A program made the position numbers and the translations under genes. From assembly GCA_009881125.1 (NCBI GenBank), contig WXFH01000029.1:10726-74725 (forward strand): 64,000 nucleotides of DNA. The letters are read 5' to 3'. Shown here piece by piece: positions 40,821 to 51,658 of this stretch; positions within the stretch are counted from its first letter, which is position 1, and every line of letters begins with the position of its first letter. This DNA is from Acidaminobacter sp. Its GTDB lineage: Bacteria; Bacillota_A; Clostridia; Peptostreptococcales; Acidaminobacteraceae. Below the pieces are notes generated by a model. The model saw only the letters and a program-made list of their open reading frames with translations. It was not told the origin of the DNA and did not search any database.

Positions 40821-40856
40821 GATATATTTGACAATATATCTTTTCGAAAGTATGAT
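40821..40856 (+). promoter_or_regulatory. Promoter and operator-like palindrome of the toxin-antitoxin pair
   Basis: TTGACA at 40828-40833, a 17-bp spacer and TATGAT at 40851-40856. GATATATT and AATATATC (40821-40840) form an inverted repeat over the -35 box, suited to antitoxin autorepression. Confidence 0.65.
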
Positions 40857-40896
40857 GATTATATAATCTTCAATTATCGCTAAGGAGGTGTAATCA

Positions 40897-41226
40897 ATGT
40901 TCGATCATACAACTGTTAAAAATTTGCTGAATTCGATTATTCCAATCACACGTTTCAATAAAGGTGAAGCAAATAAAATTTTCGAAGAAGTCCATCAAGA
41001 TGGCATAAAAATAGTGGTAAAAAACAATAAACCCGCCTGTGTTCTGATTTCGCCAGAAGAATATAATGAAATTGTGGAAATGATTGAGAATTATAATTTG
41101 CTCATGGAAGCAGAAAAGAGATTATCTAGCACTGATTTCACAAATGTTAAAAGTCACTCATTAGTTATGGAATCACTTGGTATTGATACAAAAGAATTAT
41201 TAGACATTGAGGTGGAAATTGAATAA
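40897..41226 (+). CDS. Phd/YefM-type antitoxin
   Basis: This 109-residue protein has an N-terminal DNA-binding domain with SIIPITRFNKGEANKIFEEV and KIVVKNNKPACVLISPEEYNEIVEMIE, the Phd/YefM fold, and a C-terminal tail that would wrap the toxin. The first residues are longer than usual. AAGGAGGTG gives a very strong ribosome site. The gene is much more AT-rich than its neighbours and lacks both dispersed words, suggesting recent transfer. Confidence 0.9.
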   Translation: MFDHTTVKNLLNSIIPITRFNKGEANKIFEEVHQDGIKIVVKNNKPACVLISPEEYNEIVEMIENYNLLMEAEKRLSSTDFTNVKSHSLVMESLGIDTKELLDIEVEIE

Positions 41227-41552
41227 TGTGTTGGAGAATTGAGTATTTGAATGACGCAGTCAAAGATTTGAAAAAATTGGATCATTCACAGAAGCTGCAA
41301 GTACTCAAAGCAATTGAAAAAGTCTCCACGAATCCGTTGCCAACAAGTGAAGGAGGATATGGGAAACCTTTATCCAATCACTCAAATATCAGACTTGCTG
41401 GTTTACAAAAAATAAAGCTTGTGAATTTAGGAATTAGAGTTGTATATAAAGTCATTCGAACAGATTCAATTATGTTGATTATTGTAATCTCAGTCAGAGA
41501 AGATCAGAAAGTATATGAAATTGCTGATTCAAGAGTAAATGGGTCACAGTAA
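41226..41552 (+). CDS. RelE/ParE-type toxin
   Basis: This 108-residue protein starts WRIEYLNDAVKDLKKLDHSQ and has GYGKPLSNHSNIRLAGLQKIKLVNLGIRVVYKVIRTD followed by VISVREDQKVYEIA, the RelE-fold layout. RelE-type toxins cut mRNA on the ribosome; ParE relatives poison gyrase, and the sequence alone does not decide. Its ATG overlaps the antitoxin stop by one base, so translation is coupled. Confidence 0.9.
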   Translation: MCWRIEYLNDAVKDLKKLDHSQKLQVLKAIEKVSTNPLPTSEGGYGKPLSNHSNIRLAGLQKIKLVNLGIRVVYKVIRTDSIMLIIVISVREDQKVYEIADSRVNGSQ

Positions 41553-41625
41553 AACCGTAAAGGATCAAAGTGCACTGGGGTTAAATGATAAATATGGAAT
41601 GTGTACCCTCTAACTTACAAACATC

Positions 41626-41654
41626 TTGCAAACCATTCTCAATTATGCTACAAT
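41626..41654 (+). promoter_or_regulatory. Sigma-A promoter of the alaS leader
   Basis: TTGCAA at 41626-41631, exactly 17 bp and TACAAT at 41649-41654. The transcript would start near 41662, upstream of the T-box. Confidence 0.7.
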
Positions 41655-41689
41655 ACGCTATAGTGTTAACTTGGAACCACTTCACTTCA

Positions 41690-41960
41690 TACTGAAACCG
41701 CAATGATGGAGAATTAAACGTCGCCCCAAGACAGAGAGCAGCCAACCGCTGAAAGCGCTGCACCTGACGTCTATGCTACTCCGGAGCACCGGCCAAAACC
41801 CGGCGCCACGCGGGCGTTATCCGCGACGTTTTTCAAGACTTCAGAGAGATTCCCTTATAGTAGTGGGCGCTTAGGCTCACTTGCTTCAGAAGGGGATAAT
41901 CAGGGTGGTACCGCGGGCACAAAAGTCGCTCGTCCCTGATCCAATCTGACGTCTTTTTTG
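41690..41960 (+). promoter_or_regulatory. T-box riboswitch (tRNA-Ala sensing) leader of alaS
   Basis: The canonical T-box AGGGTGGTACCGCG is at 41902-41915. Stem I is readable: GGAG (41708-41711) pairs CTCC (41779-41782), and the internal loop on the 3' side contains GCT at 41775-41777, an alanine specifier codon. ACGTC/GACGT continues the stem, with an AGAG motif above it. A T-run at 41954-41959 marks the termination point. I could not find the usual GGGACGAG copy that would form a standard terminator stem, so the off state is not resolved. Confidence 0.88.
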
Positions 41961-42121
41961 TTGCCGTGAGTCTTGTATACAAAGAGTTTCGCAGCATCAG
42001 ACTCAAGAAATCAATTTAAACATCATTCAACAGAATTTCATCAAATTAAATTGCGCACAATACAATCCATTTTCTCCACACTATGCACCCCCAACTCCCA
42101 TCGAAAGGACTGAAATCACCC

Positions 42122-44764
<2,643 letters not shown>

Positions 44765-44769
44765 AAAGT

Positions 44770-44876
44770 GGAAGAAGGGGTCGACAGGCTTCAGCCGCAG
44801 ACACCAATTTCCACAATGGAAGAAGGTGTCTGCGGCTGCGGCTGGCGTCTATCAGAGCCTATCGACCCCTTCTTCC
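44770..44876. repeat. Large inverted repeat of two long-form palindromes after alaS
   Basis: GGAAGAAGGGGTCGACAGGC...GCCGCAGACACC at 44770-44802 faces GGTGTCTGCGGC...GCCTATCGACCCCTTCTTCC at 44826-44875. The arms pair for about 13 and 14 bp at their two ends, with an unpaired centre enriched in GGCTGCGGCTGGC. It likely serves as the alaS terminator although no T-tract follows. Confidence 0.8.
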
Positions 44877-44975
44877 GCCCACCGCCCAATTTCCTCCCAA
44901 ATTTTCTTCAAATCCACGTTTCTATGAGTAGTTTCGACCCAAAATTGGGTATAACCGTGTCAAGGGGGTTGTGTT

Positions 44976-45227
44976 ATGGATAAAACCATGAAATTCAACG
45001 TAGATCAGCAGCAATCGGACGAGCGCAAGGAGATTCTCAAGTATGTCTATGGCGCTCTGAAGGAAAAGGGGTATCATCCAATCAACCAGATGATCGGTTA
45101 TCTGCTTTCAGGCGACCCTACGTACATCACGACGCACAATGACGCCCGCAAAGTGATCCGCAGGGTGGAGCGCGACGAGATTCTCGAAGAACTCCTCAAA
45201 TTCTACCTCGACCACAACGTCGAGTAG
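44976..45227 (+). CDS. ireB: IreB-family regulatory phosphoprotein (UPF0297)
   Basis: This 83-residue protein ([47 protein letters not shown] in part) is the Firmicute IreB, a phosphorylation target of the PASTA kinase pathway that affects cephalosporin resistance in enterococci. It normally lies between alaS and ruvX, as here, although an aldo/keto reductase has been inserted before ruvX. AGGGGG precedes the ATG. Confidence 0.95.
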   Translation: MDKTMKFNVDQQQSDERKEILKYVYGALKEKGYHPINQMIGYLLSGDPTYITTHNDARKVIRRVERDEILEELLKFYLDHNVE

Positions 45228-45241
45228 TCAGGAAAAAGCCA

Positions 45242-46222
45242 GTGAAACGAGTTACCCTTGGCCGCACCGGTCTTGAGGTGTCCCGCATGGCCTTCGGCTC
45301 CCTCACCATGGGGCCCCTCCAGCGCGACCTTTCACCTAAGGCCGGCGGCGACCTTCTCGTCTATGCCTATGAGCGCGGTGTCAATTTCGTTGACACCGCC
45401 GAACTCTACGGCACCTATCCCCACATCCGCGAGGCCCTGAAGGCCATTCCGCGCCGGGACTACGTCATATCCACGAAATCCTATGCCTATGATTTCAAAA
45501 CAGCCGAGGCCAGTCTGAACCACGCCCTTGAGTCCCTTGGGACAGACTACCTCGACTTGTTTATGCTCCACGAACAGGAAAGCGCCCACACCCTTCGGGG
45601 CCACAGAGAGGCACTGGACTATTTTCTGGAGCAAAAGCAAAAGGGCGTCCTGAGAGCCGTTGGTCTGTCCACCCATTTTGTGGTTGCCGTCAACGCCGCC
45701 GTCAAGGTCCCCGAGCTCGACATCATCCATCCCATTCTCAACCTGAAGGGGATCGGCATCCAGGATGGGACCGTGCAGGATATGCTGGCAGCTATCCATG
45801 CCTTTAAAACGAGATTTGCCGATGGTGACGTCTTCACCATGAAGCCCCTGGCCGGTGGACACCTGATCCAGACGCCCAAGGAGGCCATTGATTTTCTCCT
45901 CGGAAACCCGGATCTGGACGCCATTGCCGTCGGAATGCAGTCCTTTGAAGAGATCGACGCCAACTTGGCGCTCTTCGAATCAAGGCCCATCCCACCTGAG
46001 ATCCAAAGTAAGCTGAACCAAAAAGAACGCCACTTGCTGGTCCACGACTGGTGTACCGCCTGCGGCAACTGTGAGCGGCGCTGCCAGCAGCAGGCCATCA
46101 AAGTGATGAAGGATCCGCTTTTCGCACCAACCGGTGCCCGCGCCGTCGTCGACCACGACAAGTGTGTCCTGTGCGGCTATTGCAGCGCGGTGTGCCCAGA
46201 ATTCTGTCTGAAGGTGATTTGA
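45242..46222 (+). CDS. Aldo/keto reductase with C-terminal 4Fe-4S ferredoxin domain
   Basis: This 326-residue protein has an AKR barrel (LGRTGLEVSRMAFGSLTMG, FVDTAELYG with the catalytic Tyr, YLDLFMLHEQ) fused to a ferredoxin-like end. Two cluster motifs, CTACGNCERRC and CVLCGYCSAVCPEFC, suggest electron transfer between NAD(P)H and ferredoxin. Such fusions are common in anaerobes; the substrate is unknown. The start is a GTG at 45242 with AGGAAAA upstream. It splits the conserved ireB-ruvX pair. Confidence 0.92.
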   Translation: MKRVTLGRTGLEVSRMAFGSLTMGPLQRDLSPKAGGDLLVYAYERGVNFVDTAELYGTYPHIREALKAIPRRDYVISTKSYAYDFKTAEASLNHALESLGTDYLDLFMLHEQESAHTLRGHREALDYFLEQKQKGVLRAVGLSTHFVVAVNAAVKVPELDIIHPILNLKGIGIQDGTVQDMLAAIHAFKTRFADGDVFTMKPLAGGHLIQTPKEAIDFLLGNPDLDAIAVGMQSFEEIDANLALFESRPIPPEIQSKLNQKERHLLVHDWCTACGNCERRCQQQAIKVMKDPLFAPTGARAVVDHDKCVLCGYCSAVCPEFCLKVI

Positions 46223-46250
46223 TATTTTAAATTTAACTCCGGAAAAAATT

Positions 46251-46688
46251 ATGGGTCTGGATGTGGGTGACAGGACCATCGGCATAGCAATCTCTGATGG
46301 TCTTGGCCTCACCGCTCAGCCCAAAGAAACCATTCGCCGCGTCTCCCTGAAAGAGGACATTGACCGCCTGGTCGAGCTGATCCTGGAAAACAACATCATC
46401 AAAATTGTCATAGGTCTGCCGCTCAACATGAACGGCACCTTGGGCCCGCAAGGCGAAAAAACTCAAGGTTTTGCACAAAAATTAGAAAAAAAACTCAAGT
46501 ATTCTGATAGAATGGTAGGGAAGACTGTAGAGATTGTCTTCTGGGATGAACGGCTGACTACCGCCTCTGCGCAGCGCGCCTTAATTGAGGTGGATATGCG
46601 CAGGGAGAACCGCAGACAGATTGTTGATACCGTCGCAGCTGTCTTTATTTTACAGAATTATATGGACCACCAAAAAAATATGAGGTGA
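46251..46688 (+). CDS. ruvX: Holliday junction resolvase-like RuvX (YqgF)
   Basis: This 145-residue RNase H-fold protein has MGLDVGDRTIGIAISD with the first catalytic Asp, IVIGLPLNMNGTLGPQ, FWDERLTTASA and IVDTVAAVFILQNYM with the last Asp. YqgF acts in pre-16S rRNA processing in several bacteria. The word GACCATCGGC at 46274 encodes TIG in the first catalytic strand, showing how deeply the word sits in conserved coding sequence. Confidence 0.95.
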   Translation: MGLDVGDRTIGIAISDGLGLTAQPKETIRRVSLKEDIDRLVELILENNIIKIVIGLPLNMNGTLGPQGEKTQGFAQKLEKKLKYSDRMVGKTVEIVFWDERLTTASAQRALIEVDMRRENRRQIVDTVAAVFILQNYMDHQKNMR

Positions 46689-46694
46689 TTTGAC

Positions 46695-46994
46695 ATGGAA
46701 GAGGATCGTATCATTGTATTAACGGATGAAGATGGCAACGACGTTGAATTTGAAGTCATTGTGACTATGGAAGTCGAAGGCAGCGAATACGCCGTCATGC
46801 TCCCGCTGGACGGCTCTGAAGAAGCGGTTATTTTCAAAATTGTCGTGGATGAAGACGGCAACGAAATCATGGAAACCGTCCTGGATGACGAAGAGTTCGA
46901 AGCGGTTGCGGCTGCCTACGAAGATCTCATCGAGGAAATGGAAGTTGACGAAGACGAAGACGACGAGATCGAAATCGAAGAAATCAAGCACTAA
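46695..46994 (+). CDS. yrzB: DUF1292 family protein (YrzB-like)
   Basis: This 99-residue, highly acidic protein (EEDRIIVLTDEDGNDVEFEVI, YAVMLPLD, FKIVVDEDGNE) matches the DUF1292/YrzB family, which is encoded after ireB and ruvX in many Firmicutes. The C-terminal third is an acidic tail (EVDEDEDDEIEIEE). Function is unknown. AGGTG precedes the ATG, 6 bp after ruvX, so they are co-transcribed. Confidence 0.93.
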   Translation: MEEDRIIVLTDEDGNDVEFEVIVTMEVEGSEYAVMLPLDGSEEAVIFKIVVDEDGNEIMETVLDDEEFEAVAAAYEDLIEEMEVDEDEDDEIEIEEIKH

Positions 46995-47077
46995 TAAGCC
47001 CTGAACCTACTCGGGATCCACTGTGGTCCCGAGTGGGTCAGACAATCTACACCTAAACCAGTGAGGTGAAGTGAACT

Positions 47078-47518
47078 ATGGAACAATCCATCGATGCCTT
47101 GAAGGATCAATTGAAGGAGAAGGGCTACAAGCTCACGCCACAGCGTAAGGCTATCCTTGAAACGATTCTTGAAAACCCCGGGCATCACTTAAGCACCGAG
47201 GAAGTTTATGACATCGTGAGGAAGCGCCGCTCTGATATTGGGCTTGCCACGGTTTACAGAACCCTGATGCTCCTGAGCGATCTCAAGGTCCTTTCGAAGA
47301 TCAACTTCGAGGACGGCTGCGTCCGCTATGAGCTCTGCAGCTGTGAAGACGACCACCAGCACCACCACCTGATCTGCCGTAAATGCGGTCTGATCATTGA
47401 AGTGGAGGACCTGCTCGACGATCTGGAAAAGCGTATCGAAAAGGATTATGATTTCAAGATCACGGATCACCGGCTCAAGTTCATAGGTTATTGCAGCAGC
47501 TGCAAAAAGACCTTGTGA
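47078..47518 (+). CDS. Fur-family metal/peroxide-responsive regulator
   Basis: This 146-residue Fur-family repressor has a winged helix (YKLTPQRKAILETI, LATVYRTLMLLSDL) and the metal region DDHQHHHLICRKCG. The structural zinc site is Cys100/Cys103 and Cys139/Cys142. Sequence does not separate Fur, PerR and Zur; the DGCVRYELCS segment with several extra cysteines argues for a Fur- or Zur-like role. GAGGTGAAGTG precedes the ATG. Its terminator overlaps the stop. Confidence 0.92.
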   Translation: MEQSIDALKDQLKEKGYKLTPQRKAILETILENPGHHLSTEEVYDIVRKRRSDIGLATVYRTLMLLSDLKVLSKINFEDGCVRYELCSCEDDHQHHHLICRKCGLIIEVEDLLDDLEKRIEKDYDFKITDHRLKFIGYCSSCKKTL

Positions 47519-47544
47519 TTTATTATATACAAGGTCTCTCTTTT
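47508..47544 (+). terminator. Rho-independent terminator overlapping the fur-family gene stop
   Basis: AGACCTTGT and ACAAGGTCT form a 9-bp stem with a 12-nt AT-rich loop, followed by CTCTTTT. Confidence 0.8.
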
Positions 47545-47592
47545 AATTATCAATATTAGGAACAAACAAAGAAAAAGGAACAGGTGAAATTT

Positions 47593-49260
47593 ATGGTAAA
47601 AACGCCCCATCTGAAGGTCATGCCTTTAGGCGGAATGAATGAGATCGGCAAAAATATGACGGCCTATCAATACGAGGACGACATCATTGTTGTTGACGCT
47701 GGTCTCGCTTTCCCGGATGACGACATGCTCGGTATCGACATTGTCATCCCTGACATCACATTTTTAAAGAAGCATCAGGACAAGATCCGCGGCCTGATCT
47801 ACACCCACGGCCACGAGGACCACATAGGCGCGACGCCTTATGTTCTGAAGCAGATTTCCGGCATTCACATGGTCGGCTCCAAGCTGACTATGGGCCTCAT
47901 TGAAAACAAACTCAAGGAGCACAAAAACCTTGGGAAGCATACCAAAGCCATTGTTAAAGCCGGCGACAAAATTGAGCTTGGCGCTTTCGAGATCGAGTTT
48001 ATCCACGTGAGCCACTCCATCCCGGATGCTTTCAGCTTAGCGATCAAAACACCGGTGGGCACTATTATTCAAACCGGCGACTTCAAAGTCGATTTTACGC
48101 CTATTGACGGCAAAATGACCGACCTTGCCCGCTTTGCGCAATTGGGCGCAGAAGGCGTCCTGGCGCTGTTCGCGGACAGCACCAACGTTGAGCGTCCCGG
48201 CTTCACCATGAGTGAGCGCAATGTTGGGGAGACCTTCGACGAGATCTTCCACCACTGCGAGGGCAGAATCATTGTCGCGTCGTTTTCCTCCAACGTCCAC
48301 AGAGTCCAGCAGGTCATCAACTCCGCCATGGCTAACGGCCGCAAGGTCGCCTTCGCGGGTCGGAGCATGCTCAATGTAACCTCTGTAGCCATGGATCTTG
48401 GCTATCTCGCTGTCGCTGAAGATACCCTCATTGACCTCAAGGACATTGACCGTTATCCGGACAACGAGATCACCATCATCACCACAGGCAGCCAGGGCGA
48501 GCCTATGAGCGGCCTGTCCAGAATGGCCACCAACGAGCACCGTCAGGTGGAAATCAGACAGGGTGACCTGGTCGTCCTGTCGTCATCGCCTATCCCGGGC
48601 AATGAAAAGAGCGTCACCAGAATCATCAACCTGCTGTATGAAAAGGGCGCCAACGTCATCTACAATGAGCTGGCAGACGTCCATACCTCCGGTCACGCCT
48701 GCGAGGGTGAGCTCAAGCTGATCCACGCCCTTGTGAAGCCTAAATTCTTCGTACCTTTCCACGGGGAGTACAACCATCTCAGACGCCATGCACAAATGGC
48801 AGAGGAAATGGGTGTTCCCGGTGAAAATATCTTCATTATGCGCACCGGTGATACCCTCGAGTTCTCCAGACTGCATGCTAAGTTCGGCAAGCCGGTTCCA
48901 AGCGGCAATGTCATGATCGACGGCCTTGGCGTTGGCGATGTCGGCAACGTGGTCCTCAGAGACCGCAAGCATCTGGCAGAGGACGGCCTCATGATCGTCG
49001 TCGTTGCAATCCGCAAGGATACCGGCGAGATGGTCAACGCACCGGACATCATCTCCAGAGGCTTTGTCTATGTCAGAGAATCCGAAGAGCTCATGAACGG
49101 TGCAAGAGACACCATTGTCAATACGCTGAACAAAGCCATTTCCCAGAACGTCAGAGACTGGACCGGACTCAAGTCCTCCATCCGCGACGCGCTGCGCAGC
49201 TATCTCTATGAAAAGACCCGCAGAAGCCCTATGATCCTGCCGGTCATCATAGAAGTCTAA
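47593..49260 (+). CDS. rnj: Ribonuclease J
   Basis: This 555-residue metallo-beta-lactamase/beta-CASP nuclease has the zinc motif THGHEDHIGA (71-80), HSIPDAFSLAIKT, GDFKVDFTP, DSTNVERPGFT and the C-terminal HTSGHAC and PFHGEYNHLRRH. It performs 5'-3' exonucleolytic and endonucleolytic mRNA decay and rRNA maturation in Firmicutes. ATG 47593 is chosen over a GTG at 47584 because GGAACAGGTG precedes it. No second RNase J is in the window. Confidence 0.96.
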   Translation: MVKTPHLKVMPLGGMNEIGKNMTAYQYEDDIIVVDAGLAFPDDDMLGIDIVIPDITFLKKHQDKIRGLIYTHGHEDHIGATPYVLKQISGIHMVGSKLTMGLIENKLKEHKNLGKHTKAIVKAGDKIELGAFEIEFIHVSHSIPDAFSLAIKTPVGTIIQTGDFKVDFTPIDGKMTDLARFAQLGAEGVLALFADSTNVERPGFTMSERNVGETFDEIFHHCEGRIIVASFSSNVHRVQQVINSAMANGRKVAFAGRSMLNVTSVAMDLGYLAVAEDTLIDLKDIDRYPDNEITIITTGSQGEPMSGLSRMATNEHRQVEIRQGDLVVLSSSPIPGNEKSVTRIINLLYEKGANVIYNELADVHTSGHACEGELKLIHALVKPKFFVPFHGEYNHLRRHAQMAEEMGVPGENIFIMRTGDTLEFSRLHAKFGKPVPSGNVMIDGLGVGDVGNVVLRDRKHLAEDGLMIVVVAIRKDTGEMVNAPDIISRGFVYVRESEELMNGARDTIVNTLNKAISQNVRDWTGLKSSIRDALRSYLYEKTRRSPMILPVIIEV

Positions 49261-49282
49261 AAGCTTCCGAGGAGGCACAGAC

Positions 49283-49621
49283 ATGAATGTCTATGACGCT
49301 GCAAACAATCTGGCGCGTGCTATTAAAGACAGCCAGGAATACAAAGTCTACAAGCAAATGGAAGCGTCGGTCAAGACCTCTGAACCGGTCAAGAAGATGA
49401 TTGATGATTTCCATGGGAAGCAGTTTGAGCTTCAAAAGAAGCAAATGATGGGGGAGCAGCCCTCTGAGTTTGAAATGAAACAGCTCCAAAAGCTCGTGGA
49501 GGTTGCCTCCATTGATCCCCTGGCCCGCGACTTTATCAGCGCAGAGATGCGCTTTACGCTGATGATGCAGGATGTCTCCAAGATCCTCAGCGACGTCATG
49601 GAGCTTGATAAAAGTCAATAA
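49283..49621 (+). CDS. YlbF/YmcA-family protein
   Basis: This 112-residue helical protein (MNVYDAANNLARAIKDSQEYK, FHGKQFELQKKQMMGEQPSE) belongs to the Com_YlbF family. In Bacillus, YlbF, YmcA and YaaT form a complex that modulates RNase Y processing and the phosphorelay for competence and biofilm. It lies 22 bp after the RNase J gene, probably in one operon. AGGAGG precedes the ATG. Confidence 0.92.
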   Translation: MNVYDAANNLARAIKDSQEYKVYKQMEASVKTSEPVKKMIDDFHGKQFELQKKQMMGEQPSEFEMKQLQKLVEVASIDPLARDFISAEMRFTLMMQDVSKILSDVMELDKSQ

Positions 49622-49751
49622 AAGGTAATTTCATACGGTCGTTTGGGCAATCACAGACAAACTTAGCACGCCTATCCAGGATCAGTTCGCCTGCATGGGC
49701 CTGGCTGGGTTTGTCTTTATGTGAGCGCTATTCGCGCTGCGAGGTGTTAAA

Positions 49752-50768
49752 GTGCAAATAAGAAAATATTTGAACCTGTTTCTAATAATAATTGCCATGC
49801 TGGTCTTCACGGGCTGCGTGTCCGAACAGGACTTCACGGCAGTGGACCCTGGGGCGACGGACGCCGTGATTATCGAGATCCCCTCCGGTTCCACCGCAAA
49901 GTCCATTGGGGCCTTGCTGGAATCCGAAGGGCTGATCCGCAGCGCGGACGCCTTTGTCAAAAAGGTCAAAGACATGGACGCCGCCGCGGCGCTTCAAGCA
50001 GGGCAGTATCAGTTCTCGAAAGCCATGTCCGTTGAGGAGGTAGTTAAAGTCGTTTCCGGTGGCGAAGTCTACCGAAATACCTTCAAAGTGGTCGTCCCGG
50101 AAGGCTTTGAAGTCGTCCAGATCGCAGAGCGCTTGTCTGCCGATGGTCACATTGACAAAGACCTGTTCTACAAAGAACTAAAGACGGGGGACTTCGACTA
50201 CAAATTTCTGTCACCCGAAGACCGCGACACCAATCTGGAAGGCTTTTTATTCCCGGCAACCTATACCTTTGACGTTGGGACCTCCGAGCACGACATTATA
50301 GATGCCATGCTGAAGAAGTTCGATGAGGTATTCAAAGCCGAGTATTACACCCAGGCGGAAAGCTTAGGCCTAACCGTCCGCGAGGTCATCACCATGGCCT
50401 CCATTGTAGAGCGAGAAGCCATGGTCCATGATGAGCGGCCTGTTGTTGCAGGGGTCTTCTATAATCGCATTAAGACCAAAATGGCCCTTCAGTCCTGCGC
50501 CACCGTCCAGTACATCCTGGGCGAGCGCAAGGAAGTGCTTTCCAACGCGGATATCGCTATAGACAACCCATACAATACCTACAAATACCCTGGCCTCCCG
50601 CCGGCGCCTATTGCGTCTCCGGGTGAGCGCTCCATTAAAGCCGCCTTGTATCCGGCGGACACGGAATATTTCTACTTCGTCACCACCAATTTGGGAGATG
50701 GGTCTCATTATTTCTCAAAGACCTACGATGAGCATCTTCAGGCCATTGAACGGAGCAAGCAGAACTGA
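49752..50768 (+). CDS. mltG: Endolytic murein transglycosylase MltG
   Basis: This 338-residue protein has a lipoprotein-like signal (LFLIIIAMLVFTGC, Cys22), a LysM-like region and the YceG/MltG catalytic domain. The active glutamate is in MASIVEREA near residue 220, with YNRIKTKMALQSCATVQY and NPYNTYKYPGLPPAPIASPG. It cuts nascent glycan strands to set their length. Most MltG proteins have a membrane anchor without lipobox; the Cys here may give lipid anchoring. GTG start with GAGGTG upstream. A word at 50139 encodes ADGH. Confidence 0.94.
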   Translation: MQIRKYLNLFLIIIAMLVFTGCVSEQDFTAVDPGATDAVIIEIPSGSTAKSIGALLESEGLIRSADAFVKKVKDMDAAAALQAGQYQFSKAMSVEEVVKVVSGGEVYRNTFKVVVPEGFEVVQIAERLSADGHIDKDLFYKELKTGDFDYKFLSPEDRDTNLEGFLFPATYTFDVGTSEHDIIDAMLKKFDEVFKAEYYTQAESLGLTVREVITMASIVEREAMVHDERPVVAGVFYNRIKTKMALQSCATVQYILGERKEVLSNADIAIDNPYNTYKYPGLPPAPIASPGERSIKAALYPADTEYFYFVTTNLGDGSHYFSKTYDEHLQAIERSKQN

Positions 50769-50788
50769 TGGGGGCGGGGGAGAATATA

Positions 50789-51427
50789 GTGAATCCCGCA
50801 CTGGTTGCGGCGCTGCAGACTTTAACACCTACTCATGATCCATTTCTTAAAAGCCTGGAAGCCTACGCCGCAGAGCACCGGGTGCCCATCCTTCAGCCAG
50901 AAAGCGCTCAGCTTCTGGAGCTCCTGACGGCTATGAAAAAGCCTAAGCACGTCCTTGAAATTGGAACTGCTATTGGTTACTCCGCCGTCAGAATGGCCAT
51001 AGCAATGGGTGAAGGCAAGATCACAACCATTGAAAAAAGCCCTGAGATGTTAGAACTTGCAAAGACCACTTTTGAAAATGCAAAGACGAACGTCGTCTTT
51101 GAGCAGCTGGAAGGGGATGCCGCGGAGGTTTTAAAACACTTAAAGCCTTCTGACTTGTATGACCTCGTTTTCATAGACGCCGCCAAAAGCCACTATAAAA
51201 CCTATTTTGACTTGGTAACCCCTATGCTGGCCCCTGGCGCTCTGGTCATCTCTGACAACGTTCTATTCAGAGGCCTGATCGCCGACGACCAACCCGTAGA
51301 CAAGCGCTTCAAGACCATTGCGAAGAATTTAAAAGCCTATTTAGCCTATCTGATGGCTCATGAGGACTTTATTACCTCTTTGGTCCCAATTGGGGATGGT
51401 TTTGCAGTGAGTCTTTCGCGAAAGTAG
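50789..51427 (+). CDS. trmR: SAM-dependent O-methyltransferase, TrmR-like (tRNA 5-hydroxyuridine methyltransferase)
   Basis: This 212-residue class I methyltransferase has VLEIGTAIGYSAVRMA for SAM binding, YDLVFIDAAKSHYKTYF and PGALVISDNVLFRG, the YrrM/TrmR pattern. TrmR methylates 5-hydroxyuridine at tRNA position 34 to 5-methoxyuridine. It lies between mltG and a U32 protein, exactly as in Bacillus. GTG 50789 has GGGGGAG 6 bp upstream; an ATG at 50768 overlapping the mltG stop is the alternative. Confidence 0.9.
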   Translation: MNPALVAALQTLTPTHDPFLKSLEAYAAEHRVPILQPESAQLLELLTAMKKPKHVLEIGTAIGYSAVRMAIAMGEGKITTIEKSPEMLELAKTTFENAKTNVVFEQLEGDAAEVLKHLKPSDLYDLVFIDAAKSHYKTYFDLVTPMLAPGALVISDNVLFRGLIADDQPVDKRFKTIAKNLKAYLAYLMAHEDFITSLVPIGDGFAVSLSRK

Positions 51428-51453
51428 CTTTGTTGAGGGAGTAACGCCGGTGC

Positions 51454-51592
51454 GGTGACAGGTAACTTCGTTACCTGTCACCCTCTTAGAATAAATCACT
51501 TAACACGTAACGCACCCCATCCCCACTGTTGAAGTTAAATAAGGGTGACAGGCACCAATAGGCCAAAGTCAGTCTATTGGTGCCTGTCACCC
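51454..51592. repeat. Two GTGACAGG-type hairpins between trmR and the U32 gene
   Basis: GGTGACAGGTAAC and GTTACCTGTCACC (51454-51482) form a 13-bp perfect stem around TTC. GGGTGACAGGCACCAATAG and its inverse (51543-51592) form a 19-bp perfect stem with a 12-nt loop. They share GGTGACAGG arms. The second lies just 65 bp before the U32 start and may end or attenuate the transcript. Confidence 0.88.
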
Positions 51593-51658
51593 CCCTTTAA
51601 AACAGTCACTTCGCATCCATCGTACCCCATCCCCACGCCGCAAGAAAGGAAAATCCCC

